The notes beneath the pieces were generated by a model. The model saw only the letters and a list, made by a program, of their open reading frames with translations. It had not been told where the DNA came from and did not search any database. This document shows positions 1 through 6,258 of a stretch of 10,060 nucleotides of DNA, in pieces (the stretch's first letter is position 1; each line of letters begins with the position of its first letter). Position numbers and translations under genes: made by a program. The stretch is from Anaerolineales bacterium (GTDB lineage: Bacteria; Chloroflexota; Anaerolineae; Anaerolineales; Villigracilaceae), in the NCBI GenBank assembly GCA_015489255.1, contig WGAD01000219.1:1-10060 (forward strand), given 5' to 3'.

Positions 1-1995
1 AACCCGGACGACCCGCTGCGGCAAGAGGAACGGTTCTGTTACCAATGCCACGATGGCAGCGTGGCCTCGGTGGATGTCCAGGCGCAGTTTGCGCGCATGT
101 CCCGCCACAACGTGACCGCCAGCGACCAGGCCGATGGGTCACAAGTGGAATGTAACAATTGTCACAATCCGCATACGGCGAGCAGCGTCAACCGCCTGGC
201 GGATCCGGATACCGGCTCCCCCTGGAGCGGCCCGCTGGCCGCCTTCTGCCAGGCTTGCCACGATGGCGCCCCGCCCGCCGGAGTAACCTTCGCCGCTGGC
301 GGCAGCGGCGATCCGATCTCCCTACATTCCAACCTGGATGCGACCGGGGTAGAAGCGCCTTTCTCCGTCTCTTGCGAGCAGTGCCACCTGCCGCACGGGG
401 CTGACAACCTGGCGTTGGTGCGCGACTGGGTGGTGATCAACCCGCCGGATCTCGTCGGCCCGGTGACGTTTACCGCCCGCACAGGCCCAAATTCTTTCGA
501 CGACGGCCTCAACCCTTTGGAGACGCGCATTTGTACGGCCTGCCACGCCGATGCACGCAACCCGGGCTACCCGATGAACGTTCACGTTGGCGGAGCCGGG
601 CATAACGGCGGCCTGGACTTCACCGCCAGCGATTGCGTGCTTTGTCACCCGCACGATGTGGACAACAACAGCCTGACCAACGACGGCTTCATGCCCGACC
701 CGAAGTGTGTGGGGTGTCACCAGTTTGCGCTCGGCGGTCGTCGGCAAGTCGTCGGCGCCGGGGGCGATTTTTCCAACACCAGCCACCACGTGCAGGGCAG
801 TGTGACGGATGAAGATTGCAAGCTCTGCCACGATACCAGCCAGCACCAGAGCGGGGTGGTGTACCTGTACGACGTGGATACCGGGCTGAGCATGGCTTAC
901 ACCGGCGGCATGATTCCAGAGTCGTTTTGCCTGGCCTGCCACGATGCCGATGGCGCCAATGGCGATACCACGCCCTTCAGCGACGCCCTGGCCGTGCCGG
1001 ACATTGCTGCCGGCTGGGGGGCCTCCTCTCATGCCGCTGGACTGACCTGCTACGATTGCCACGACAATGGACATGGTTCGAACAAGATCGGCTTGCTCAG
1101 CGCCTGGAATGCCCTGCCGGATGGCGATCCGGACGATCCGCTGCGGCAGGAGGAACGATTCTGTTATCAATGCCACGATGGCAGCCAGGCAGCCACCGAT
1201 TTGCAAACGGAATTTGCCCGGGCTACGCATCATGATGTGGCCCTGACCGACCAGGCCACGGGGGCGAAAGTAGAATGCATCAACTGCCATAATCCACACC
1301 TGGATACGGCGACCGTGCCCAATATCTCCCCGGACGATTGGTACCAGCCGTGGACAGGCCGCCGGGTGGATTTCTGCCTGGCCTGTCATGATGGCACGCC
1401 GCCGACGGGCACCGGGCCGGCGCCGGCTGTGTCTTTGCCGCCTTCCTGGGAGGGGACAGGATACAACAAAGCGGCTTATGTGGGCAGCACCCACGATAGC
1501 AACCTGGGTGCCTGGGGGTGCAGCCATTGCCATGCAGAGCACGGTTCCGATAACCTTGCCCTGCTGCTTGAAGCCTATGCGGTCAATGATTACAACCCCT
1601 ATACCGTGGCCGATTATGCGGTGTGCTGGATCTGTCATTTGGAGCCCAAGGTGCTGAGCTGGAACAGGAATGACAGAAATCATTTCGGCAGGCTGCATCG
1701 CAGACACGTCTCCAACGAGGATACGCCTTGCGTGGTGTGTCACGATGCTCATGCCCCCTGGGATGCCGGAGAACCCGGGCTGGTGAGCTTCGATGTGGCC
1801 GAGCGCACCAATTCTTATTATGCGTATGACTTCCAGATCCTGCCGGGTTACAACCTGAGCACGGCCTTTTACCTGACTGCAGGTGATACGCGCGGCGGTT
1901 GTTTTGTAGATTGCCATGGAGGAAACCACAACCCCGAAGAATATGATCGCACCAGCAATATCCTGACGTATGATTGTTCGGCCTGTCACCCGTGA
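1..1995 (+). CDS. Multihaem c-type cytochrome, doubled-CXXCH type (5' partial)
   Basis: The reading frame is open from base 1, so the gene begins upstream and the signal peptide is not visible. The visible 664 residues contain 17 CXXCH haem-binding motifs plus one CX3CH (1900-1917), about one haem per 37 residues. The motifs pair into nine modules: a first site often written FCxxCHDG, an intervening His, and a second site often CxxCHxxH, as in the doubled CXXCH family. Each module should bind two covalent haems; the spare histidines (for example in SRHN, THHD, SSHA, STHD) are candidate distal ligands. A 375-residue repeat is visible (PDDPLRQEERFCYQCHDGS at both 4-60 and 1129-1185). The protein stops right after the last CSACHP, with no C-terminal anchor. 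Such proteins work outside the cytoplasmic membrane in long-range electron transfer; the partner and acceptor cannot be told from sequence. It is the first visible gene of a unit with the next two genes. Confidence 0.95.
   Translation, partial: NPDDPLRQEERFCYQCHDGSVASVDVQAQFARMSRHNVTASDQADGSQVECNNCHNPHTASSVNRLADPDTGSPWSGPLAAFCQACHDGAPPAGVTFAAGGSGDPISLHSNLDATGVEAPFSVSCEQCHLPHGADNLALVRDWVVINPPDLVGPVTFTARTGPNSFDDGLNPLETRICTACHADARNPGYPMNVHVGGAGHNGGLDFTASDCVLCHPHDVDNNSLTNDGFMPDPKCVGCHQFALGGRRQVVGAGGDFSNTSHHVQGSVTDEDCKLCHDTSQHQSGVVYLYDVDTGLSMAYTGGMIPESFCLACHDADGANGDTTPFSDALAVPDIAAGWGASSHAAGLTCYDCHDNGHGSNKIGLLSAWNALPDGDPDDPLRQEERFCYQCHDGSQAATDLQTEFARATHHDVALTDQATGAKVECINCHNPHLDTATVPNISPDDWYQPWTGRRVDFCLACHDGTPPTGTGPAPAVSLPPSWEGTGYNKAAYVGSTHDSNLGAWGCSHCHAEHGSDNLALLLEAYAVNDYNPYTVADYAVCWICHLEPKVLSWNRNDRNHFGRLHRRHVSNEDTPCVVCHDAHAPWDAGEPGLVSFDVAERTNSYYAYDFQILPGYNLSTAFYLTAGDTRGGCFVDCHGGNHNPEEYDRTSNILTYDCSACHP
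4..60 (+). repeat. Direct repeat copy A within the cytochrome gene
   Basis: This 57-bp block matches 1129-1185 with four differences, all silent third-position changes, giving the identical peptide PDDPLRQEERFCYQCHDGS. The in-register similarity continues at protein level to about base 180 (VEC.NCHNPH) and more loosely beyond. The spacing is 1125 bp, exactly 375 codons. The start of this copy lies beyond the window. Confidence 0.9.
1129..1185 (+). repeat. Direct repeat copy B within the cytochrome gene
   Basis: This is the second copy of the block at 4-60, opening the second visible 375-residue cytochrome repeat. The following codons align in register with copy A through the CINCHNPH haem site and, after a one-residue indel, through FCLACHDGTPP. 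Confidence 0.9.
1900..1917 (+). other. Atypical CX3CH haem-binding site
   Basis: The codons read Cys-Phe-Val-Asp-Cys-His followed by Gly-Gly-Asn-His, so three residues rather than two separate the cysteines. It occupies the first-site position of the last two-haem module, where the eight earlier modules have CXXCH. Variant spacings are known in c-type cytochromes, and covalent haem attachment here is plausible but not proven. Confidence 0.75.
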
Positions 1996-2005
1996 ACGAG
2001 GTGTT

Positions 2006-2218
2006 ATGATGGCCTCTTTCTTGCGCGGCTTTTTGTGGAAATGGTTGCTATGCAGCGGGTTGCTCTGTCTTGTTGCCTGTACGGCTGGTAATGCGTTACC
2101 GGGCGGCGATCTACCTGGCCCGGAAGCCGTTTGGTCGGTGATCCCCCTGGATGTGACCCCGCTCCCTGACCATTCGCAACGTGCGAGAAATGCTCATCCC
2201 GACGCTGATCGTCATTGA
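2006..2218 (+). CDS. Short membrane/lipoprotein-like ORF, probable N-terminal part of a frameshifted HAMP protein
   Basis: As sequenced this is a 70-residue product starting 10 bp after the cytochrome stop. GAGG at 1998-2001 serves as ribosome binding site, 4 bp before the ATG at 2006 and 7 bp before the ATG at 2009, so either start is possible. Residues 3-25 form one hydrophobic segment (SFLRGFLWKWLLCSGLLCL) ending in LVAC, which fits a lipobox. If real alone, it would be a tiny lipoprotein. However, the last 19 codons have only 7 G/C third positions, against 33 of 51 before them, while the overlapping frame has 16 of 20 over the same stretch. That suggests the frame is wrong from about 2157 on, and that this is the first membrane segment of the protein encoded by the next gene. 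I prefer the frameshift reading but cannot exclude a genuine separate lipoprotein. Confidence 0.55.
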   Translation: MMASFLRGFLWKWLLCSGLLCLVACTAGNALPGGDLPGPEAVWSVIPLDVTPLPDHSQRARNAHPDADRH

Positions 2219-2546
2219 TGTGGCTGTTTTTCTGGCAAGCGTGGTGGCTATGATCTTCTTTGCCCACCACATTGCGGGCCCGGCATACCGCCTGGGGAAA
2301 ACCCTCCGCGTCCTGGCCGATGGCGAGCAGCCGCCACCGGTGCGTTTGCGCAAAGGCGATTATCTGACCGAACTGGCCGAGGAGACGAACCGTCTCTTCC
2401 AGGCATGGGAGGCGCAACGGATGGCTTGCCAGCGGGAGATTGAAGCCCTGTCGGTTGTGTTGGAGCCGGCGCGGGCGTGTTTGTCGGATGAAGAGCGGTT
2501 GCGCTTGCAAGAGGCGCTCACACGCTTGAAGGAGAGAGTGCATTGA
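2181..2546 (+). CDS. Small membrane protein with HAMP-like domain and no output domain
   Basis: The GTG start gives 121 residues. Residues 5-28 are a membrane helix (IPTLIVIDVAVFLASVVAMI). Then comes HHIAGPAYR (29-37), a motif I associate with HAMP proteins in cytochrome-rich bacteria, followed by LADGE and RLRKGD (55-60), as in HAMP linkers. A charged, probably coiled-coil helix runs from about 72 to the end. There is no kinase, cyclase or chemotaxis output domain, so it may be a membrane adaptor or sensor half; its partner is unknown. No ribosome binding site precedes the GTG. The in-frame codons upstream of it (RSLTIRN, from 2160) also look like family sequence, which argues that translation really enters from the preceding frame. 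One base removed near 2157-2160 would make 2006-2546 a single 179-residue protein with two membrane helices. The stop overlaps the start of the next gene (TTGA). Confidence 0.75.
   Translation: MREMLIPTLIVIDVAVFLASVVAMIFFAHHIAGPAYRLGKTLRVLADGEQPPPVRLRKGDYLTELAEETNRLFQAWEAQRMACQREIEALSVVLEPARACLSDEERLRLQEALTRLKERVH
2529..2534 (+). promoter_or_regulatory. Ribosome binding site selecting a TTG start
   Basis: AAGGAG lies 8 bp before the TTG at 2543 but 17 bp before the first ATG at 2552. The TTG also overlaps the preceding stop as TTGA, the usual sign of translational coupling. This favours the TTG start. Confidence 0.6.
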
Positions 2547-4132
2547 CCGTTATGGTGCGTCGCAGGATCTGGTGGCTGGCCTTGTGTCTCGCCCTGGGAC
2601 TGGGCCTGGGGATGAGGGTGGCACACGCCTCCTCCTCGGACAACCCGCGCCTGCGTACCACCTACCGGCAGCGCACGGTTTACCACTGGTTCCTGGCGCG
2701 CTGGGCAGATAACCAGATCGTTTGCGATTTGTACCTCTCCCGCGAGGGGCCTCCCACCCTGGAAGACGTGCGGCGGGGATGCGGCGAAAACATCATGCGC
2801 CAGTGGCAGCGCACGCCTGCCTGCCCGACGGCTTCCAGCGGGTGCAGCGGCCTGTATCTGGTGTTTGGCGGGGCGTATGAATATACCGAAGCCGTATCGG
2901 TCTTGCTCGATCCGCCGCAGATGACCATTTCTTTGCCCGGGTGCTTGCCGCAAGGGGATGGATACTATTATTGCGCCAGCCTCCCTCGCCTGCATTTGGA
3001 AGCCAGCGAACCGGTGTTCGGTGAAGACATCTTGCGCATTGAAGTGCGCCTGGGCAACGTGCAGACTTCCTGCGAAGGGAGTGTGTGCGAAGTTCCGCTG
3101 AGGCAAACCGGCACAGAGGGCGCCGACCTGACGTTTTGGGCTGTTTCCTCCCTGGGCGATACCAGCGCGCGCTATAGCGCCCGTTTGCGCGTACGGGCGG
3201 ATGACCCTGCCAGGCCAGACCGGGGCCCCTGGCATGTGACGTTGGTCAGCGATCGCCTGCCGACGGCGGCATGTGCCAACCTGTGGGGGGCGCTGCCGCC
3301 CGAGGGCGGATTGCCGGCATGGCTGCGCACGCCTGAGGATGCGGACGCACTGGCGACTGACGCTCCCTACACCTACCTGGCGGGACAATTGATCCTTTTT
3401 GGACAGGTGGAGGCCTCTGGGTGCGCCGATGGCGGCGTACTGCGGGGAGGCGCGGCCTCGCCTTGTGGTCTGGAAGCTGCCCGCGGCCAGTTGACTTTCT
3501 GGCAAAACCGCTTCGATAACGGCATCTGGCTGGCGGCGCAGAAAGCCGCGGTGCCGCCGACAACCCTCAAACGACTGTTGGCGCAGGAAAGCCAGTTTTG
3601 GCCCAACCGCATCGGACGGGCCGGGGAATTCGGCCTGGGGCAATTGAGCCTGGCAGGTACCGACGCACTGCTGCTCTGGACGCCGGAGTTTTTTGCTGCT
3701 TTTTGCCCGCAATATCTTTCCCCGTCACGGTGTGCGGCTGGCTATGCCGACCTGACGGCGGAAGAACAAACCCTGCTGCGCGGCGCCGTGATGCAAGCCG
3801 TGGACGCCGTCTGCCCCACTTGCCCGTTGGGGCTCGATTTCGATAAGGCCGAAGACAGCCTGGAAGTCTTTGCTTATGCTTTGCAGGCCAGCTGCCGCCA
3901 GGTAGATCAGGTGGTGCGCAACCTGACCGGGCAGAACCCGGGTTGGGTGAGCAACTATGAAGACCTGTGGCGGTTTACGCTGGCAAATTACAACGCCGGT
4001 TCGGGTTGCCTGGCTGCCGCCTTGCAGCAGGCGCGCGCCGAAGATTTGCCGCTCTCCTGGCAGTCGGTGGCCCCCTTGCTGGATGCCGAATGCCCCGGAG
4101 TGCGCCACTATGTGGAGAGCCTCACACGCTAG
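2543..4132 (+). CDS. Exported cysteine-rich protein with C-terminal SLT lytic transglycosylase domain
   Basis: The product is 529 residues from the TTG start. A signal peptide is clear: RRR, then a hydrophobic core WWLALCLALGLGLG, then a cut site after AHA at about residue 29. The C-terminal third carries the marks of the SLT fold: the catalytic Glu in AQESQF (E349), GEFGLGQLS (361-369) and NYNAG (482-486). Such enzymes cleave the MurNAc-GlcNAc bond of peptidoglycan without water, giving anhydro-MurNAc ends. The region before it (about 30-330) is not one I recognise; residues around 120-230 look beta-rich and may be Ig-like. Eighteen cysteines follow the signal peptide, none in a CXXCH motif, so disulfides rather than haem are likely. 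It is the last gene of the cytochrome unit, which suggests a role in making room in the wall for the cytochrome or its complex; that is inference. Confidence 0.85.
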   Translation: MTVMVRRRIWWLALCLALGLGLGMRVAHASSSDNPRLRTTYRQRTVYHWFLARWADNQIVCDLYLSREGPPTLEDVRRGCGENIMRQWQRTPACPTASSGCSGLYLVFGGAYEYTEAVSVLLDPPQMTISLPGCLPQGDGYYYCASLPRLHLEASEPVFGEDILRIEVRLGNVQTSCEGSVCEVPLRQTGTEGADLTFWAVSSLGDTSARYSARLRVRADDPARPDRGPWHVTLVSDRLPTAACANLWGALPPEGGLPAWLRTPEDADALATDAPYTYLAGQLILFGQVEASGCADGGVLRGGAASPCGLEAARGQLTFWQNRFDNGIWLAAQKAAVPPTTLKRLLAQESQFWPNRIGRAGEFGLGQLSLAGTDALLLWTPEFFAAFCPQYLSPSRCAAGYADLTAEEQTLLRGAVMQAVDAVCPTCPLGLDFDKAEDSLEVFAYALQASCRQVDQVVRNLTGQNPGWVSNYEDLWRFTLANYNAGSGCLAAALQQARAEDLPLSWQSVAPLLDAECPGVRHYVESLTR

Positions 4133-5477
4133 GGCTGTCGATGCGCGCGGGCAAATCTCCAGCCGGGAAGACATCGGCAAAGGCTTCGGGGCAATACCGC
4201 TCTACCATCTCGCTGGTGAGCGCATTGGCGCGGCAGATTTCAGCGTAGAAATCCGCGGAAGGGCGCTTGCTGCGCTTTTGGCTGGTTGTATCCAGCGCCC
4301 AGAGGCCAAAGCGCTGCTCCCAGCCGCGTTCCCATTCGAAGTTATCGACCAGCGTCCAGTGAAAATATCCCTTGACGGGGATATTGAAATTGATGGCCTG
4401 CCACGTGGCGCGGAGGTGTTGCGCCAGGTAACGGCGGCGCAGACCGTCGGCTTCGTCCTCCACGCCGTTTTCCGTAATCAGGATCGGTTTGCCAAATTGG
4501 GAAGCCCACTTCAGGCTGCGAAAGAGGCCCTCCGGACGGTTGGCAATCATCCCGCCTGGGCTGAGGTCGCTGCCTGGCGGGTGCACCCGCTGGGCAAAAA
4601 GGTGATGTCTCCGCCGCCAACTGAAGCGGATGACATCGGCACTGTAGTAATTAAGTCCAAAGAAATCTTGTGTGCCGCGGGCCTCTGGCAGGCGCACGCG
4701 CCCCAGCGGGCTGCGAAAAACGCCGGTGACGATAGCCGTCGGGAAACCCATGTTGAAGGCGTTGTATTGTACGCGGCGGGCGAGCCGGTCCAAAGGGTGG
4801 CGCGGGCGGGCGGCCTGCATGGGGCGGTAGTGCCAGGCATAACCGACGCGGGCCTCTGGCTGCACTTCGTGAATGGCGTGGTAAGCGGCGGCATGGGCGC
4901 GCAATAGGCCAACCAAGACGCGCTGCGCGCGGCGCGGGTCTTGCAGGCCGGGGGGGAACTCGCCGCTGGCGTAGCCGAGGGCGGCGTAAATATTGGGTTC
5001 GTTGATGGTCACCCAATGGGAGACGTATTCGCGCAGGGCAGAGACGACCTTGCGGACAAAGCGGGCAAAGCGTTGGGGAGCGTCTGTCGCTTCCCAGCCG
5101 CCATGTTCAGCAAACCAGAGCGGGTCGGTGAAGTGATGCAGGGTAACCAGGGGCATCAGCCCGCGTTCCACCATGCCGCGCGCCATACGGCGGTAATGGT
5201 CCAGCGCTTCTTCATCCCATTGGTCGGGAGTTGGCTGGATGCGGCTCCATTCCACCGAAAAACGGTGGGCGTTCTGGCCGCCCTCGGTGGCACGATCCAG
5301 GTCCTCCTTCCAGCGGCCGGCCCACCAGTCGCAGGCGCGGCCTGCGCGTCCGCGGGTGTGGCCGAGGGCTTCCCATTCGGCCCAGGTGTTGTTGGTGTTT
5401 TGTCCTTCTACCTGATGGGCGGCGGTGGCCGTCCCCCAAAGAAAACCACGTGGGAAATGATACTCGGCTGCGATCAT
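4122..5477 (-). CDS. Glycoside hydrolase family 1 beta-glycosidase
   Basis: The product is 451 residues, normal for GH1. From the N-terminus it shows GFLWGTATAAHQVEG (11-25), HRFSVEWSRI (71-80), TLHHFTDPLWF (112-122), the acid/base site TINEP (E160), GLNYYS (274-279), the nucleophile in ITENG (E336), and HWTLVDNFEWERGWEQRFGL (373-392). All expected catalytic and sugar-binding residues are present, so it should be active as a retaining beta-glucosidase, beta-galactosidase or relative; the exact sugar cannot be read from sequence. No signal peptide is seen, so it acts in the cytoplasm on imported or internal glycosides. The start at 5477 is chosen over an in-frame start at 5594 because the GH1 domain begins just after it, GAAGGA lies 6 bp upstream, and it overlaps the rlmB stop as ATGA. 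Its 3' end overlaps the convergent transglycosylase gene by 11 bp. Confidence 0.96.
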   Translation of the reverse strand: MIAAEYHFPRGFLWGTATAAHQVEGQNTNNTWAEWEALGHTRGRAGRACDWWAGRWKEDLDRATEGGQNAHRFSVEWSRIQPTPDQWDEEALDHYRRMARGMVERGLMPLVTLHHFTDPLWFAEHGGWEATDAPQRFARFVRKVVSALREYVSHWVTINEPNIYAALGYASGEFPPGLQDPRRAQRVLVGLLRAHAAAYHAIHEVQPEARVGYAWHYRPMQAARPRHPLDRLARRVQYNAFNMGFPTAIVTGVFRSPLGRVRLPEARGTQDFFGLNYYSADVIRFSWRRRHHLFAQRVHPPGSDLSPGGMIANRPEGLFRSLKWASQFGKPILITENGVEDEADGLRRRYLAQHLRATWQAINFNIPVKGYFHWTLVDNFEWERGWEQRFGLWALDTTSQKRSKRPSADFYAEICRANALTSEMVERYCPEAFADVFPAGDLPARIDSPSV

Positions 5478-6238
5478 CCTTGATCCTTCGATAAACGGGA
5501 GAGATAAGCCAGGTAAAGCGCCACAGAACCGGCGACGGCAGCATTGAGCGATTCGATCTTGCCCCTCATGGGCAGGCGCACAACGACATCGCACGATTTG
5601 GCCGTGAGGGGGCGCATCCCGCGCCCCTCCGAACCGACAACCAGCCCCAGCCCGCCGCGAAAGAAGGCCGGTGCGGTGGATTGTAAGGGCCGCCCGCCTT
5701 GATCCAGCCCAACGATCCAGAGGTCGGCCTCCTTCAGGCGTGCAATGGCCTGGTGCAGGTTCAGGCGGGCGATGAGCAGGTGCTCGCTGGCGCCGGAAGA
5801 AGCGTTGACCACTGCCGGCGTCACTTGGGCGCTGCGCGCCGAGGGGATGAGAAGGCCGTGAACCCCCACGGCCTCCGCCGTGCGGATCACCGTCCCCAGG
5901 TTTTGCGGGTCTTGCAGGGTGTCGAGCAAGAGAAGGAAGGGCGCTTCCCCGCTGGCCCGAGCGTGGGCCAGGATGGCAGGCAGATCGCTGTAGGGGTATT
6001 CGTCAACTTCGAGCGCCACGCCCTGGTGGGCGGGGTGGATGGCGTCCAGGCGGGAGCGGGGCACGCGCTGGACCGGGATGCGGGCGGCTGCGGCCAGTTT
6101 CAGCGCGGCGGCCAGCTGGCGTTTGGGGCGTACGCCTTCGGCCAGCAGCAGGCGGTAGGCCCGCCGTCGGCTGGCGCGCAGGGTTTCGTAGACGGCGTTG
6201 CGGGAGTAGATGAATTCATGCATGGGGGTATTGTACAT
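5474..6238 (-). CDS. rlmB: 23S rRNA (guanosine-2'-O-)-methyltransferase, RlmB/TrmH (SpoU) family
   Basis: The 254-residue product matches the RlmB layout. Residues 7-80 form the L30e-like substrate-binding domain, ending in the typical HQGVALEV (71-78). The SPOUT methyltransferase domain follows with its three motifs: DTLQDPQNLGTVIRTAEA (106-123, with N113 and R119), GLVVGSEGRGM (198-208, E204) and LPMRGKIESLNAAVA (222-236, N232). These form the knotted S-adenosylmethionine site. RlmB methylates the 2'-O of a guanosine in 23S rRNA domain V (G2251 in E. coli); that this protein hits the same base is inferred, since TrmH paralogues look similar. The start is uncertain: the ATG at 6238 has only a GAGG 13 bp upstream, and the ATG at 6223 (MHEFIYSRNAV) has no ribosome binding site but begins closer to the domain. 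The gene starts 20 bp after the MgtC-like gene and overlaps the GH1 start by 4 bp. Confidence 0.92.
   Translation of the reverse strand: MYNTPMHEFIYSRNAVYETLRASRRRAYRLLLAEGVRPKRQLAAALKLAAAARIPVQRVPRSRLDAIHPAHQGVALEVDEYPYSDLPAILAHARASGEAPFLLLLDTLQDPQNLGTVIRTAEAVGVHGLLIPSARSAQVTPAVVNASSGASEHLLIARLNLHQAIARLKEADLWIVGLDQGGRPLQSTAPAFFRGGLGLVVGSEGRGMRPLTAKSCDVVVRLPMRGKIESLNAAVAGSVALYLAYLSRLSKDQG
5484..5489 (-). promoter_or_regulatory. Ribosome binding site of the GH1 gene, inside rlmB
   Basis: On the minus strand GAAGGA sits 6 bp before the ATG at 5477, within the last codons of rlmB. Together with the ATGA stop/start overlap it fixes the GH1 start and points to translational coupling. Confidence 0.7.
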
Positions 6239-6258
6239 GAAAACAGGTCTGCCTCAGG

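Noticed and set aside
4..1185. Direct repeats as a CRISPR array or mobile-element ends
   Set aside because: There are only two copies, they are 1125 bp apart, in frame, and inside a coding gene; they are explained by protein repeats.
322..1989. A 555-codon open frame on the minus strand opposite the cytochrome
   Set aside because: It is the antisense shadow of a gene with unmistakable repeated haem motifs; its product shows no domain and lacks a ribosome binding site.
2360..3712. A 450-codon open frame on the minus strand opposite the HAMP and transglycosylase genes
   Set aside because: It spans two real genes, is rich in Arg, Gln and Ala with no recognisable motif, and has no matching upstream signals.
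3957..4907. A 316-codon plus-strand frame bridging the transglycosylase end and the GH1 gene
   Set aside because: It is antisense to well-conserved GH1 motifs and out of frame with the NYNAG region of the transglycosylase.
5478..5594. A 39-residue N-terminal extension of the GH1 enzyme
   Set aside because: It is read out of frame through rlmB motif 3 codons and is rich in Cys and Arg; the GH1 fold begins right after the ATG at 5477.
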